Shown here: positions 56,027-64,000 of the stretch, in pieces
How the letters are laid out: each line of letters opens with the position of its first letter
Position numbering within the stretch: position 1 is the stretch's first letter
From: Sphingomonas hankookensis
GTDB lineage: Bacteria > Pseudomonadota > Alphaproteobacteria > Sphingomonadales > Sphingomonadaceae
Length of the DNA: 64,000 nucleotides
Reading direction: 5' to 3'
NCBI RefSeq assembly: GCF_028551275.1
Contig: NZ_CP117025.1
Coordinates: 2,410,001-2,474,000, forward strand
Notes under the pieces: model-generated
The model's database searches: none
What the model was told of the DNA's origin: nothing
The model's input: the letters and a program-made list of their open reading frames with translations, nothing else
Position numbers and translations under genes: made by a program

Positions 56027-57292
56027 TTACGCGGCGTCGCCCGCCTTCTTCTTTTCGGCATAGACACGAACCGGTTCCTTCCGGCCCTCGATCACGTCCT
56101 TGTCGACGACGACCTCGTCCACCCCGTCCATCGACGGCAGGTCGAACATCGTGTCCAGCAATATGCCTTCGAGGATGGAACGAAGCCCGCGCGCGCCGGT
56201 CTTGCGTTCGATCGCCCGCTTGGACACCGACACCAGCGCTTCCTCGTTGAAGCCGAGCTTCACGCCCTCCATGTCGAACAGCTTCTGATACTGTTTGACC
56301 AGTGCGTTCTTCGGCTCCGTCAGGATTTTGATGAGCGCCGCGACATCGAGGTCTTCGAGCGTCGCGATCACCGGCAAGCGGCCGACGAATTCAGGGATCA
56401 GGCCGAACTTCAGCAGATCTTCGGGCTCGGTCTGACGCAGCACCTCACCGGTACGGCGTTCCTCCGGCGCCGCGACATAGGCACCGAAGCCGATCGACTT
56501 GCCCTGCAGACGATCGGCGATGATCTTTTCAAGACCCGCGAACGCGCCACCGCAGATGAACAGGATGTTCGTCGTGTCGACCTGAAGGAATTCCTGCTGC
56601 GGATGCTTGCGCCCACCCTGCGGCGGCACCGACGCGGTGGTACCTTCCATCAACTTGAGCAGCGCCTGCTGCACGCCCTCGCCCGACACGTCGCGCGTGA
56701 TCGACGGATTCTCGGCCTTGCGGCTGATCTTGTCGATCTCGTCGATATAGACGATTCCGCGCTGCGCCCGCTCGACATTATAGTCGGATGCCTGGAGCAA
56801 CTTCAGGATGATGTTCTCGACATCCTCACCGACATAGCCCGCTTCGGTCAGCGTCGTTGCATCGGCCATGGTGAACGGCACGTCGAGGATGCGCGCCAGC
56901 GTCTGTGCGAGCAGCGTCTTGCCGCAACCGGTCGGCCCGACGAGCAGGATGTTCGACTTCGCCAGTTCGACGTCGGCGCCCTTCTGACCGTGGTTCAACC
57001 GCTTATAGTGGTTGTGCACCGCGACCGACAGCACGCGCTTCGCCTGCTTCTGCCCGATGACGTAATCGTCGAGCACGTTGCAGATTTCCTGCGGCGTCGG
57101 GACCCCGCCATCCTTCTTGGCGACCAGTGCCGACTTCGTTTCCTCGCGGATGATGTCGTTGCACAGTTCGACGCATTCGTCGCAGATGAACACGGTCGGA
57201 CCCGCGATCAGCTTGCGCACCTCGTGCTGCGACTTGCCGCAGAACGAGCAGTACAGGGTGCTCTTGGAGTCGCCGCCGCTGAGCTTCGTCAT
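56027..57292 (-). CDS. clpX: ATP-dependent Clp protease ATP-binding subunit ClpX
   Basis: ClpX unfolds substrates for ClpP. The 421-residue protein has the N-terminal zinc-binding domain (CSFCGKS and CDECVELC cysteines), Walker [19 protein letters not shown], Walker [12 protein letters not shown], and the IGF-type ClpP-contact loop (here KSIGFGAYV). It follows clpP by 129 bp with a terminator-like hairpin in the gap. Confidence 0.97.
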   Translation of the reverse strand: MTKLSGGDSKSTLYCSFCGKSQHEVRKLIAGPTVFICDECVELCNDIIREETKSALVAKKDGGVPTPQEICNVLDDYVIGQKQAKRVLSVAVHNHYKRLNHGQKGADVELAKSNILLVGPTGCGKTLLAQTLARILDVPFTMADATTLTEAGYVGEDVENIILKLLQASDYNVERAQRGIVYIDEIDKISRKAENPSITRDVSGEGVQQALLKLMEGTTASVPPQGGRKHPQQEFLQVDTTNILFICGGAFAGLEKIIADRLQGKSIGFGAYVAAPEERRTGEVLRQTEPEDLLKFGLIPEFVGRLPVIATLEDLDVAALIKILTEPKNALVKQYQKLFDMEGVKLGFNEEALVSVSKRAIERKTGARGLRSILEGILLDTMFDLPSMDGVDEVVVDKDVIEGRKEPVRVYAEKKKAGDAA

Positions 57293-57379
57293 TCAAATCA
57301 TCTCCCGCGCCGCTGTGACGCGTCTTTCCGCCCGTCAGGATACACACAGGCTTGTATCCGGCAATGCATTAAAAGTTTA

Positions 57380-57413
57380 CCCGCCCGAGCCGCCGGATAG
57401 GCCGTCGGGCGGG
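57380..57413 (-). terminator. hairpin between clpP and clpX
   Basis: A 9-bp stem CCCGCCCGA (57380-57388 on plus) with TCGGGCGGG (57405-57413) lies just after the clpP stop; on the minus strand it is followed by TAAACTTTTAATG. It may attenuate read-through from clpP into clpX. Confidence 0.7.
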
Positions 57414-57421
57414 GCAACCGC

Positions 57422-58051
57422 TTATGCGGCCGGGGTCGCCTCTTCCGGCGCGCCCGGACGCTTGTCGAACACTTGGTCGACCAGACCGAACGCCTTGGCT
57501 TCCTCCGCTTCGAGGAAGGTGTCGCGGTCCATCGCACGCTCGATCTCTTCCAGCGGCTTGCCGGTGTACTTCACATACAGCGCGTTCATCCGGTCCTTGA
57601 TGCGCTGGATTTCCTTCGCCTGGATCTGGATGTCCGACGCCATGCCCTGCGCCCCGCCCGAAGGCTGGTGGATCATGATGCGGGCGTTGGTCAGCGCCAC
57701 GCGCATCCCGGGCTCACCGGCGGCTAGCAGGAAGCTGCCCATCGACGCTGCCTGCCCGATGCAGACCGTGCCGACGCGCGGGCGGATATACTGCATCGTA
57801 TCGTGGATCGCCATGCCGGCCGTCACCACCCCGCCCGGCGAGTTGATGTACATCCAGATGTCCTTCTTCGGATTTTCCGATTCGAGGAACAGCAGCTGGG
57901 CGGTGATGAGCGAAGCCATGTGGTCCTCGACGCCGCCGGTCACGAACACGATCCGTTCACGCAGCAGGCGCGAGTAAATGTCGAAGCTGCGCTCCCCGCG
58001 GCTCGACTGTTCGATGACGATGGGGACGAGGCCGTCGTGAATATCTAGCAT
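57422..58051 (-). CDS. clpP: ATP-dependent Clp protease proteolytic subunit ClpP
   Basis: ClpP forms the proteolytic chamber. The 209-residue protein has the catalytic Ser103 ([11 protein letters not shown]), His128 (MIHQPSGG) and the conserved [11 protein letters not shown] and [22 protein letters not shown] region. Start ATG 58051 ([10 protein letters not shown]) is the normal N-terminus; upstream codons are not conserved. Confidence 0.97.
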   Translation of the reverse strand: MLDIHDGLVPIVIEQSSRGERSFDIYSRLLRERIVFVTGGVEDHMASLITAQLLFLESENPKKDIWMYINSPGGVVTAGMAIHDTMQYIRPRVGTVCIGQAASMGSFLLAAGEPGMRVALTNARIMIHQPSGGAQGMASDIQIQAKEIQRIKDRMNALYVKYTGKPLEEIERAMDRDTFLEAEEAKAFGLVDQVFDKRPGAPEEATPAA

Positions 58052-58145
58052 TGGGTTCCCGCTGAGTAGGTTTCGACGCCCTACATCGGCGCTCCCGACT
58101 GAGCGCGCAAGGGGCCAGCGCATCGCTACGCCCCCGGAATGATGG

Positions 58146-59084
58146 TTAGCGTGCGATCCACCCGCTGCCCGGTGCCGGATGCGCCAGATAGGCCAGCCGC
58201 CGCACCTCCCGCCGCCCCCGCACAACCGTGTCGAGAATCAGGCCGGAAAAGAGGCACAGTGAGGCAAGGATGACCAGCCCGGTCGCGAGAATCGCCGTCG
58301 GGAATCGCGGCACTAAACCGGTATGCAGATAGGTAATGACGATCGGCACCGCGAGCACGACCGCGATCAGCGCCAGCAACAGGCCAATCGCGCCGAAGAA
58401 CCACAAGGGCCGCTCGATCCGGTACAGGGTCGCGATGGTCCGCGCGATGCGGAACCCGTCGCCATAGGTCGACAGCTTCGACGCGGACCCTTCCGGCCGG
58501 GCGAAATAGCGGGTCGTCACCTCCGCCACCGGCATCCGCAGTTCGAGCGCGTGGACGCTGATCTCGGTCTCGATCTCGAAGCCGGCCGACAGCGACGGAA
58601 AGCTCTTCACGAATCGCCGCGAGAAGACGCGATATCCCGACAGGATGTCGGTGAAGCTGCGCCCGAACAACCGCGCCAGCATCCCGGTCAGCATCGCATT
58701 GCCGAAACGATGGCCCCGCCGGTACGCCAGCGCAGCCTCACTCACCCGCTGCCCGACCACCATGTCGAGCTGCTCGTCGAGCAGTCTAGCGACCAGTTCC
58801 GGCGCGGCGGCCGCGTCATAGGTCGCATCGCCATCGGCCATGACATAGATATCGGCATCGACATCGGCGAACATCCGCCGCACGACCGCGCCCTTGCCTT
58901 GGATACGCTCGCTGCGCACGACCGCCCCGGCGGCACGGGCGACCTCGATCGTGCGGTCCGAAGAGTTGTTGTCATACACATAGATGGTCGCATCTGGCAG
59001 CGCCGCGCGAAACCCCGCGACCGTCGCGCCGATCGCGGCTTCTTCGTTGTAGCAGGGCAGCAGGACGGCAACGGTCGTGGACAT
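58146..59084 (-). CDS. family 2 glycosyltransferase, membrane-anchored
   Basis: The 312-residue protein has a GT2 domain ([31 protein letters not shown]-type [18 protein letters not shown]) and two C-terminal membrane helices ([21 protein letters not shown] and [20 protein letters not shown]). It resembles polyprenyl-phosphate or sugar transferases (DPM/WcaA-like) acting at the inner membrane. In a sphingomonad it could serve sphingan or glycosphingolipid synthesis, but this is inference. It sits between tig and clpP, where no gene is usually found. Confidence 0.88.
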   Translation of the reverse strand: MSTTVAVLLPCYNEEAAIGATVAGFRAALPDATIYVYDNNSSDRTIEVARAAGAVVRSERIQGKGAVVRRMFADVDADIYVMADGDATYDAAAAPELVARLLDEQLDMVVGQRVSEAALAYRRGHRFGNAMLTGMLARLFGRSFTDILSGYRVFSRRFVKSFPSLSAGFEIETEISVHALELRMPVAEVTTRYFARPEGSASKLSTYGDGFRIARTIATLYRIERPLWFFGAIGLLLALIAVVLAVPIVITYLHTGLVPRFPTAILATGLVILASLCLFSGLILDTVVRGRREVRRLAYLAHPAPGSGWIAR

Positions 59085-59136
59085 GGCCCTGCGTACAACA
59101 CCGGACGCCGCCGAAAGCAAGCGCCCGACATGCAAA

Positions 59137-59167
59137 GGCCGCCCGCTCCTCGTGGGAGTGGACGGCC
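59137..59167 (-). terminator. tig terminator
   Basis: GGCCGTCCACTCC and GGAGCGGGCGGCC pair on the minus strand (one A-C mismatch, one T-G) around CACGA, followed by TTTGC, 23 bp after the tig stop. A plausible intrinsic terminator. Confidence 0.75.
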
Positions 59168-59189
59168 CTTTCGCATCAGGATCGACCGA

Positions 59190-60806
59190 TCAGTCTTCGC
59201 TGGCTTCGGTTTCGACCTTCTTCTTGGCGCGTGGCTTCTTGGCCGGGGCCGGAGCGGCCTCGCCCTCGGCGGCTTCGGCCGGAGCGGCTTCCGCCTTCTT
59301 GGCCGGAGCCTTCTTCGCCGGAGCCTTCTTCTTCGGCGCTTCCGCGTCGGTGGCAGCTTCGCCTTCCGCCGATGCTTCGGCGGCCGGCTTGGCCTTGGCA
59401 GCCTTCTTCACCGGCTTCGCATGGTCATGATCGTGATCGTGGTTGCAGTCCGGGCCGTGCACATGCGGCACCGCGCCTTCCTCGCTCTCGATCGCGGCTT
59501 CCAGTTCCTCGCGCGTCACTTCGCGGTCGGTGATCTCAGCCTTGCCGAACAGGAAGTCGACGACTTTGTCCTCGTACAGCGGGGCACGCAGCTGCGCGGC
59601 GGCCATCGGCTCCTGCTGCACATACTGGATGAAGCGCTGGCGATCTTCCGGGCCGTACTGCTGCGCGGCCTGCATGATCAGGCGCTGCATTTCCTGCTGG
59701 CTGACCTCAATGCCGTTCTTCTGGCCGATTTCGGACAGGAGCAGGCCGAGGCGAACGCGGCGCACCGCGATCTGGCGATAATCGTCACGCTCGGCTTCCA
59801 GCTCGGCACGGGCCGCTTCCGGATCGGCTTCGTGGCCGGCTTCGTGCTGCAGCTGGGCCCAGATCTGGTCGAACTCGGCTTCGACCATCGACGGCGGAAC
59901 GTCGAAGTCGTGGCCGGCGGCCAGCTGGTCGAGCAGCTTGCGCTTCATGTGGGTGCGGGTCAGGCCGTTCAGTTCCTGCTCGACCTGCCCCTTGATGAGC
60001 CCGCGCAGCTGTTCGAGGCTTTCGAGGCCCAGCGACTTGGCGAACTCGTCGTCCGGGCCACCTTCTGCGGGCACCTTCACGTCGGTGATCTTCAGGTCGA
60101 AGGTCGCCGCCTTGCCCTTCAGGTTTTCGGCCTGATAATCGTCGGGGAAGGTGACGTTGATCGTCTTCTCGTCGCCCTTCTTCACGCCGATCAGCTGGTC
60201 TTCGAAGCCGGGGATCAGACGACCCGAACCGATTTCGATCGCCATGCCTTCGCCGGTGCCACCGTCGAACGCCACGCCGTCAACCTTGCCGACGAAATCC
60301 ATCACGACCAGATCGCCAGTGGCGGCTTCATGGCCTTCCTCGGCGTCGTTGTGGCGCTTGTTGTTGCTGGCGAGCTGCTCGAGCTGCTGGTCGACCACGG
60401 CTTCGTCAGCGGGAACGGTCAGGCGCTCCAGCTTGATCTCATCGATCGCCGGGGCCGGCACGTCGGGCAGCACTTCGAGCGACACGGTTACGGCCGCATC
60501 CTTGCCCGGTGCATAGTCGCCTTCCAGCGAGACCTGCGGCGCGGTGGCGGGGCGCAGCTTCTGCTCGGCGATCAGCGTCTGGATACCGTCCTGGATCGAG
60601 CTGTTCAGCGCGTCCTGCGACAGCGCTTCGCCGTGCATCTTACGGATCAGGTTCGCGGGCACCTTGCCGGGGCGGAAGCCGGGCATCTTCACGGTCGGCG
60701 CGACGCGCTTCACTTCGGCATCGACCTTCGCGTCGATATCGGCAGCGGTGATGGTCAGCGTGTAGGCGCGCTTGAGGCCCTCGTTCAACGTCTCGACAGT
60801 CTGCAT
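59190..60806 (-). CDS. tig: trigger factor with extended His- and Lys-rich tail
   Basis: Trigger factor is a ribosome-bound chaperone and peptidyl-prolyl isomerase. The 538-residue protein has the ribosome-binding signature GFRPGKVP (VKMPGFRPGKVP), the FKBP-type domain (GDLVVMDFVGKVDG, GSGRLIPGFEDQLIG) and the C-terminal chaperone arms. The usual length is about 430-450; here about 90 extra residues follow, including HVHGPDCNHDHDHDH (about residues 447-461) and an Ala/Lys/Pro-rich tail with repeated KKAPAKKA. ATG 60806 (MQTVETL) is preferred over a start six codons upstream. Confidence 0.95.
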   Translation of the reverse strand: MQTVETLNEGLKRAYTLTITAADIDAKVDAEVKRVAPTVKMPGFRPGKVPANLIRKMHGEALSQDALNSSIQDGIQTLIAEQKLRPATAPQVSLEGDYAPGKDAAVTVSLEVLPDVPAPAIDEIKLERLTVPADEAVVDQQLEQLASNNKRHNDAEEGHEAATGDLVVMDFVGKVDGVAFDGGTGEGMAIEIGSGRLIPGFEDQLIGVKKGDEKTINVTFPDDYQAENLKGKAATFDLKITDVKVPAEGGPDDEFAKSLGLESLEQLRGLIKGQVEQELNGLTRTHMKRKLLDQLAAGHDFDVPPSMVEAEFDQIWAQLQHEAGHEADPEAARAELEAERDDYRQIAVRRVRLGLLLSEIGQKNGIEVSQQEMQRLIMQAAQQYGPEDRQRFIQYVQQEPMAAAQLRAPLYEDKVVDFLFGKAEITDREVTREELEAAIESEEGAVPHVHGPDCNHDHDHDHAKPVKKAAKAKPAAEASAEGEAATDAEAPKKKAPAKKAPAKKAEAAPAEAAEGEAAPAPAKKPRAKKKVETEASED

Positions 60807-60873
60807 TCTCACGGCTTTCGTCAAAAGAATCGAATGGAGCGGCTCCAGCTTCGACAGGCGCTGGCGGCGTCAC

Positions 60874-60958
60874 TGGTGCGGGCGAAGGGAGTCGAACCCC
60901 CACATCTTTCGATACTGGAACCTAAATCCAGCGCGTCTACCAGTTCCGCCACGCCCGC
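60874..60958 (-). tRNA. tRNA-Leu (UAG)
   Basis: The minus strand folds as a class II tRNA: acceptor GCGGGCG/CGCCCGC, anticodon arm CTGGA TTTAGGT TCCAG with anticodon TAG, a long variable arm (TATCGAAAGATG), T-arm GGGGG TTCGACT CCCTT, discriminator A and encoded CCA. It lies just upstream of tig on the same strand, a conserved arrangement. Confidence 0.96.
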
Positions 60959-61095
60959 CGAGCGGACGCCGCCGGCACGGGCGCGTCTATAGCAGCCATG
61001 CGCGTCGGGGCAAGTCGCCACGCTTCGCAGAGTTGTATGAGCACCGCAACCCGTCCGCGCGGCGGACGTTGGAGTGCGAGAAGGAGAGACTTTCC

Positions 61096-61326
61096 ATGCC
61101 CGTCGAACCGCCGATCCCCGCCGAAACGCCCGCCCCCGAACCGGGCGTAGCGCCGACCACCCCGCCGCCCGAACAGCCGGCGCCGCAGACCGAACCCGGC
61201 CAACCGACCGCCCCGCCGCCGGAAATCGACGTACCCGGTCCCGATATCGACGTGCCCAGCCCGCTGCCCGGCGGCGATCCGGGCGTGACGCCCGTTCCCG
61301 GCCAGCCGGTCATGGGAGGAAACTGA
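61096..61326 (+). CDS. proline-rich small protein, function unknown
   Basis: A 76-residue ORF preceded by AAGGAGA at good spacing. The product is almost wholly Pro, Glu, Gly and Thr with short repeats (IDVPGPDIDVPSP) and has no signal or helix; it is probably disordered. The stop is one base from the next ORF. I do not recognise a family. Confidence 0.65.
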   Translation: MPVEPPIPAETPAPEPGVAPTTPPPEQPAPQTEPGQPTAPPPEIDVPGPDIDVPSPLPGGDPGVTPVPGQPVMGGN

Positions 61327-61327
61327 C

Positions 61328-61546
61328 ATGAGCGACCGCGATCGCAGCATTCACCCCGACAGCGCCCCGCAGGACGATACCGATCGTCGCAGCGATATCG
61401 AAAAGGCGGTCGATGCCGTCAATGGCGATGTCGAACGCGGCGGAACCGACAGCGGGGCGACCTCGCCGACCGAACCCACCGTGTCGCCCGATACGGCCGG
61501 CGGGTCGGGCGGGGTCGTCCGCAATCAGGAGGGCGACGGACAGTAA
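61328..61546 (+). CDS. small acidic disordered protein, function unknown
   Basis: A 72-residue ORF starts one base after the proline-rich ORF stop, with GGAGG eleven bases upstream. It is rich in Asp, Glu, Ser and Gly (DRDRSIHPDSAPQDDTDRR), lacks hydrophobic segments and seems disordered. The tandem placement and good ribosome-binding sites argue that both ORFs are translated. Possibly stress-related hydrophilins; not shown. Confidence 0.65.
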   Translation: MSDRDRSIHPDSAPQDDTDRRSDIEKAVDAVNGDVERGGTDSGATSPTEPTVSPDTAGGSGGVVRNQEGDGQ

Positions 61547-61593
61547 CGCCCGTACTGATCGACAAGGGTCGATCGTTCCAGCGCAATCGTAAC

Positions 61594-61664
61594 CCCGGAC
61601 TTGCTCCCGGGTCCCGCTTCTACTGCAAACGGCGAACGAAGCGGGACCCCGGCTCAGGGCCGGG
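61594..61664. repeat. dispersed inverted repeat after the small ORFs
   Basis: CCCGGACTTGCTCCCGGGTC at 61594-61613 plus CCGCTTC pairs with GAAGCGGGACCCCGG...CCGGG at 61638-61664. It carries the same CCCGG-gTCCCGCTT core as the unit at 3312-3341, so it belongs to that repeat family. It lies between convergent genes and may also act as a terminator. Confidence 0.65.
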
Positions 61665-61687
61665 ATGACGCGTACAAGAAGACAGGC

Positions 61688-62317
61688 CTACTTCAGCACC
61701 CGCCGCGCGGTGATGACCTTCACCGGCGCAGCGGGCATTTCGCCCTTGAACGCACCGTTGCTCGCCTTGGTCGGATCTACCGGAGTATCGAGGATCTTCA
61801 CGAGCACGTCGCGCCCGTCGACGACCCGGGCAAAGGCGGCATAGCCCTGCCCGTCCGCCGGCACGCCCGGCGCGGCATCCAACGCGCGGCGCTGATCCCC
61901 GACCGAAATGGTGAATTCGCCGCGCGCCGTTCCCAGCCCTAGACGGGCGACCGACAGCGTGCCGTCGGTATGCGACAGCCCGGTCAGCGTCGTCGGCTCA
62001 TGCTTGATCGGCGGCAGATACTTCTTCGCATCGGTATGCGGCCCGAACTGGACGAAGCCGAACTCCGGTCCGACCTTCACGATGCGATAGAAGCTGACGC
62101 CATCGAGCCGCTTCTGGTCGACATAGCGCAGGAAATTGGCCGCCGTGATCGGCGCGCGCTTCACCTCGACCTCGACGGTCAGGGTGCCGGCGGTGGTAAC
62201 GATCGCGACGCGCGGCAGCGGCGGTTCGGCGCCCGGTTGCGGCGCCGGCGTCTGTGCCAACGCCGGCCCGGCCCAAGCCAGCACCACCAGCAGCGCGCGC
62301 CTCGTCGTCTGCATCAT
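61688..62317 (-). CDS. cyclophilin-like peptidyl-prolyl isomerase, secreted
   Basis: The 209-residue protein has a signal peptide ([14 protein letters not shown]) and a cyclophilin-type domain ([53 protein letters not shown]). The usual FHRVI is FYRIV with the catalytic Arg kept, but the FMIQGGD loop is replaced by FGFVQFG, so activity may be altered. It is likely periplasmic. Its start overlaps the gatB stop by 4 nt. Confidence 0.85.
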   Translation of the reverse strand: MMQTTRRALLVVLAWAGPALAQTPAPQPGAEPPLPRVAIVTTAGTLTVEVEVKRAPITAANFLRYVDQKRLDGVSFYRIVKVGPEFGFVQFGPHTDAKKYLPPIKHEPTTLTGLSHTDGTLSVARLGLGTARGEFTISVGDQRRALDAAPGVPADGQGYAAFARVVDGRDVLVKILDTPVDPTKASNGAFKGEMPAAPVKVITARRVLK

Positions 62318-63792
62318 CCCAGCGCCTTCTTCAGCAGGTCGTTGACGACGCCGGGATTGGCCTTCCCGCCCATCGCCTTCATCGTCTGCCCGACGAAGAA
62401 GCCGAACAGCTTGTCCTTGCCGCCGCGATAGTCGGCGACCTTGTCGGCGTTCTTTTCCATGACCGCGGCGATCACCGCCTCGATCGCGCCGGTGTCGCTG
62501 GTCTGCTTGAGCCCGCGTTCCTCGACGATCGCATTCGCCCCCTGCCCGGTTTCGAGCATGATCTCGAACACCTGCTTCGACAGCGTACCCGACAGCGTAC
62601 CGTCGGCCACCAGCTTGAGCAGTTCCGCGCCCTGCGCCGGCGACACCGGGCTGTCGCCGATGCCCTTGCCCAGCCGATTGAGCGCGCCATACAGGTCAGA
62701 AATCAACCAGTTGGCGGCCGACTTTGCCGGCACGTCCGAACCGCCTTCGGCCAGCAGCGCCTCGAACCAGCGCGCCGTTTCGACCTCGGCGGTCAGCACC
62801 GCGGCATTATACGCCGACAGGCCGAGCTCGCTCTCATAGCGCTTGCGCTTGGCATCGGGCAGCTCGGGGAGCGACGCACGACATTCCTCGAGAAACGCAT
62901 CGTCCAGTTCGAGCGGCAGCAGATCGGGATCGGGGAAGTAGCGATAGTCGTGCGCGTCTTCCTTCGACCGCATCGACCGGGTCACGCCCTTGTCGGGATC
63001 GAACAGGCGCGTTTCCTGCACGATGCGGCCGCCATCCTCCAACACCGCCACCTGCCGGTTCGCTTCATATTCGATCGCGGCCATGACGAAGCGTACCGAG
63101 TTGACGTTCTTCGTCTCGGTCCGCGTGCCGAATTCCTCGCCCGGACGGCGGACCGACACGTTGACGTCGGCGCGCATCGACCCCTGGTCCATATTGCCGT
63201 CGCACGACCCGACATAGCGGAGAATCGTGCGCAGCTTCGACAAATAAGCGCCTGCTTCGGCAGGCGAACGCATGTCCGGCCGGCTGACGATCTCCATCAG
63301 CGCCACGCCCGATCGGTTCAGGTCGACATAGGACCGCGTCGGATGCTGGTCGTGCATCAGCTTGCCGGCATCCTGCTCGACATGGATGCGCTCGACGCCG
63401 ATCGCCTTGGGCACGCTATTCGGGTCTTTCTCGTCCAGCACGATCTCGACCACGCCTTCGCCGACCAACGGATGATAGAGCTGGCTGATCTGATAGCCCT
63501 GCGGCAGATCGGCGTAGAAATAATTCTTGCGGTCGAAGCGCGACCATTTGTTGATGACCGCATCGATCGCCATGCCGGTCCGCACCGCCTGCCGGATGCA
63601 TTCGCGGTTCGGGGTCGGCAGCATGCCGGGCATCGCCGCGTCGACAAGGCTTACCTGCGTATTCGGCTCGGCACCGAAGGCGGTCGCCGCGCCGGAGAAC
63701 AGCTTCGCGTTCGACGTGACCTGCGCATGGACTTCGAGGCCGATCACGACCTCCCAGTCGCCGGTGGCACCACGGATGCGGTAATCGCTCAT
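62314..63792 (-). CDS. gatB: aspartyl/glutamyl-tRNA amidotransferase subunit B
   Basis: GatB, with GatA and GatC, converts Glu-tRNA-Gln (or Asp-tRNA-Asn) to the amide form. The 492-residue protein has [47 protein letters not shown] and the C-terminal YqeY-like domain. ATG 63792 is chosen because the small ORF upstream stops in TGACATG, one base before it; an in-frame ATG at 63807 inside that ORF is less likely. gatC and gatA are not seen in this window, so they may lie beyond the right edge. Confidence 0.95.
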   Translation of the reverse strand: MSDYRIRGATGDWEVVIGLEVHAQVTSNAKLFSGAATAFGAEPNTQVSLVDAAMPGMLPTPNRECIRQAVRTGMAIDAVINKWSRFDRKNYFYADLPQGYQISQLYHPLVGEGVVEIVLDEKDPNSVPKAIGVERIHVEQDAGKLMHDQHPTRSYVDLNRSGVALMEIVSRPDMRSPAEAGAYLSKLRTILRYVGSCDGNMDQGSMRADVNVSVRRPGEEFGTRTETKNVNSVRFVMAAIEYEANRQVAVLEDGGRIVQETRLFDPDKGVTRSMRSKEDAHDYRYFPDPDLLPLELDDAFLEECRASLPELPDAKRKRYESELGLSAYNAAVLTAEVETARWFEALLAEGGSDVPAKSAANWLISDLYGALNRLGKGIGDSPVSPAQGAELLKLVADGTLSGTLSKQVFEIMLETGQGANAIVEERGLKQTSDTGAIEAVIAAVMEKNADKVADYRGGKDKLFGFFVGQTMKAMGGKANPGVVNDLLKKALG

Positions 63793-63793
63793 G

Positions 63794-63970
63794 TCATCGC
63801 TCTTCATACGGGCCGGTCGGCGGCCGCTGTTCCATTTCGCTCCTCGGGACCGGTGTCGGCCCGTCGGAGATCGTGTGCTTCGTCTTCGACTTCCCATCGG
63901 GGATCAGATCGATGGCAGTTTCCACCACCGCTCCGATCGCCTCGATCAGCAGTTCGACAACTACCACCAT
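63794..63970 (-). CDS. small ORF coupled to gatB, unknown function
   Basis: A 58-residue ORF from ATG 63970 ends in TGA one base before the gatB ATG. It begins [20 protein letters not shown], a hydrophobic segment, then a polar, Pro-rich tail. The frame stays open to the right edge of the window, so a longer protein may continue outside. It does not look like GatC (about 95 residues). Confidence 0.5.
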   Translation of the reverse strand: MVVVVELLIEAIGAVVETAIDLIPDGKSKTKHTISDGPTPVPRSEMEQRPPTGPYEER

Positions 63971-64000
63971 TTGTCCGCACGGGCGACGAAGCCGGCGCGC

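Overview
The window looks like a chromosomal segment of a sphingomonad (Alphaproteobacteria, Sphingomonadales). The evidence is high G+C content, TonB-receptor and porin types common in that group, dispersed Sphingomonas-style intergenic repeats, and a bamA-skp-fabZ cluster with no lpxD/lpxA, which fits bacteria that carry glycosphingolipids instead of lipopolysaccharide. Genus is inferred; no rRNA is present. I see no prophage, transposase or CRISPR array. It is ordinary backbone with a few accessory blocks.

Layout. 1-3.3 kb: the 3' end of an unknown gene, a metallo-beta-lactamase-fold hydrolase and a secreted S9 peptidase. 3.1-13.2 kb (minus strand): a complete assimilatory nitrate module, nasT-nasS, then a structured leader RNA, then a nitrate transporter, nirB, nirD, nasA and cobA. 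13.3-22.1 kb (plus): a TorF-type porin running directly into a 27-codon micro-ORF and kdpFABCDE, the high-affinity potassium pump with its sensor and regulator. 22.2-25.2 kb: a cysteine-cluster protein and a secreted GH3 beta-glucosidase. 25.5-36.8 kb (minus): the translation and envelope supercluster rpsB-tsf-pyrH-frr-uppS-cdsA-dxr-rseP-bamA-skp-fabZ and rpmE. 37.0-38.7 kb: pssA and psd (phosphatidylethanolamine synthesis). 38.9-43.9 kb: icd, a CPA2 antiporter, a Leu/Phe/Val-type dehydrogenase, tRNA-His and a 2OG-Fe(II) oxygenase. 44.0-48.5 kb: a beta-helix-like lipoprotein and a TonB-dependent receptor. 48.8-60.9 kb: the tig-clpP-clpX-lon-hupB proteostasis locus, interrupted by a glycosyltransferase, a HAD hydrolase, a cation/proton exchanger and an M1 aminopeptidase, and bounded by tRNA-Val and tRNA-Leu. 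61.1-64.0 kb: two tiny hydrophilic ORFs, a cyclophilin-like protein, gatB and a coupled small ORF.

The most informative non-coding element is the 321-bp gap between nasS and the nitrate transporter. On the transcribed strand it holds two hairpins with hexanucleotide loops carrying A at position 1 and G at position 4 (the ANTAR-binding RNA signature), followed by a 12-bp perfect terminator stem and six U. Together with NasS (a nitrate-binding protein with no signal peptide) and NasT (ANTAR protein whose receiver domain has Asn in place of the phospho-acceptor Asp), this predicts nitrate-responsive transcription antitermination of the whole nitrate operon. A second notable point is that the cobA reading frame has lost its normal stop: a dispersed repeat at its 3' end makes it read through about 170 extra codons and overlap the convergent peptidase gene.
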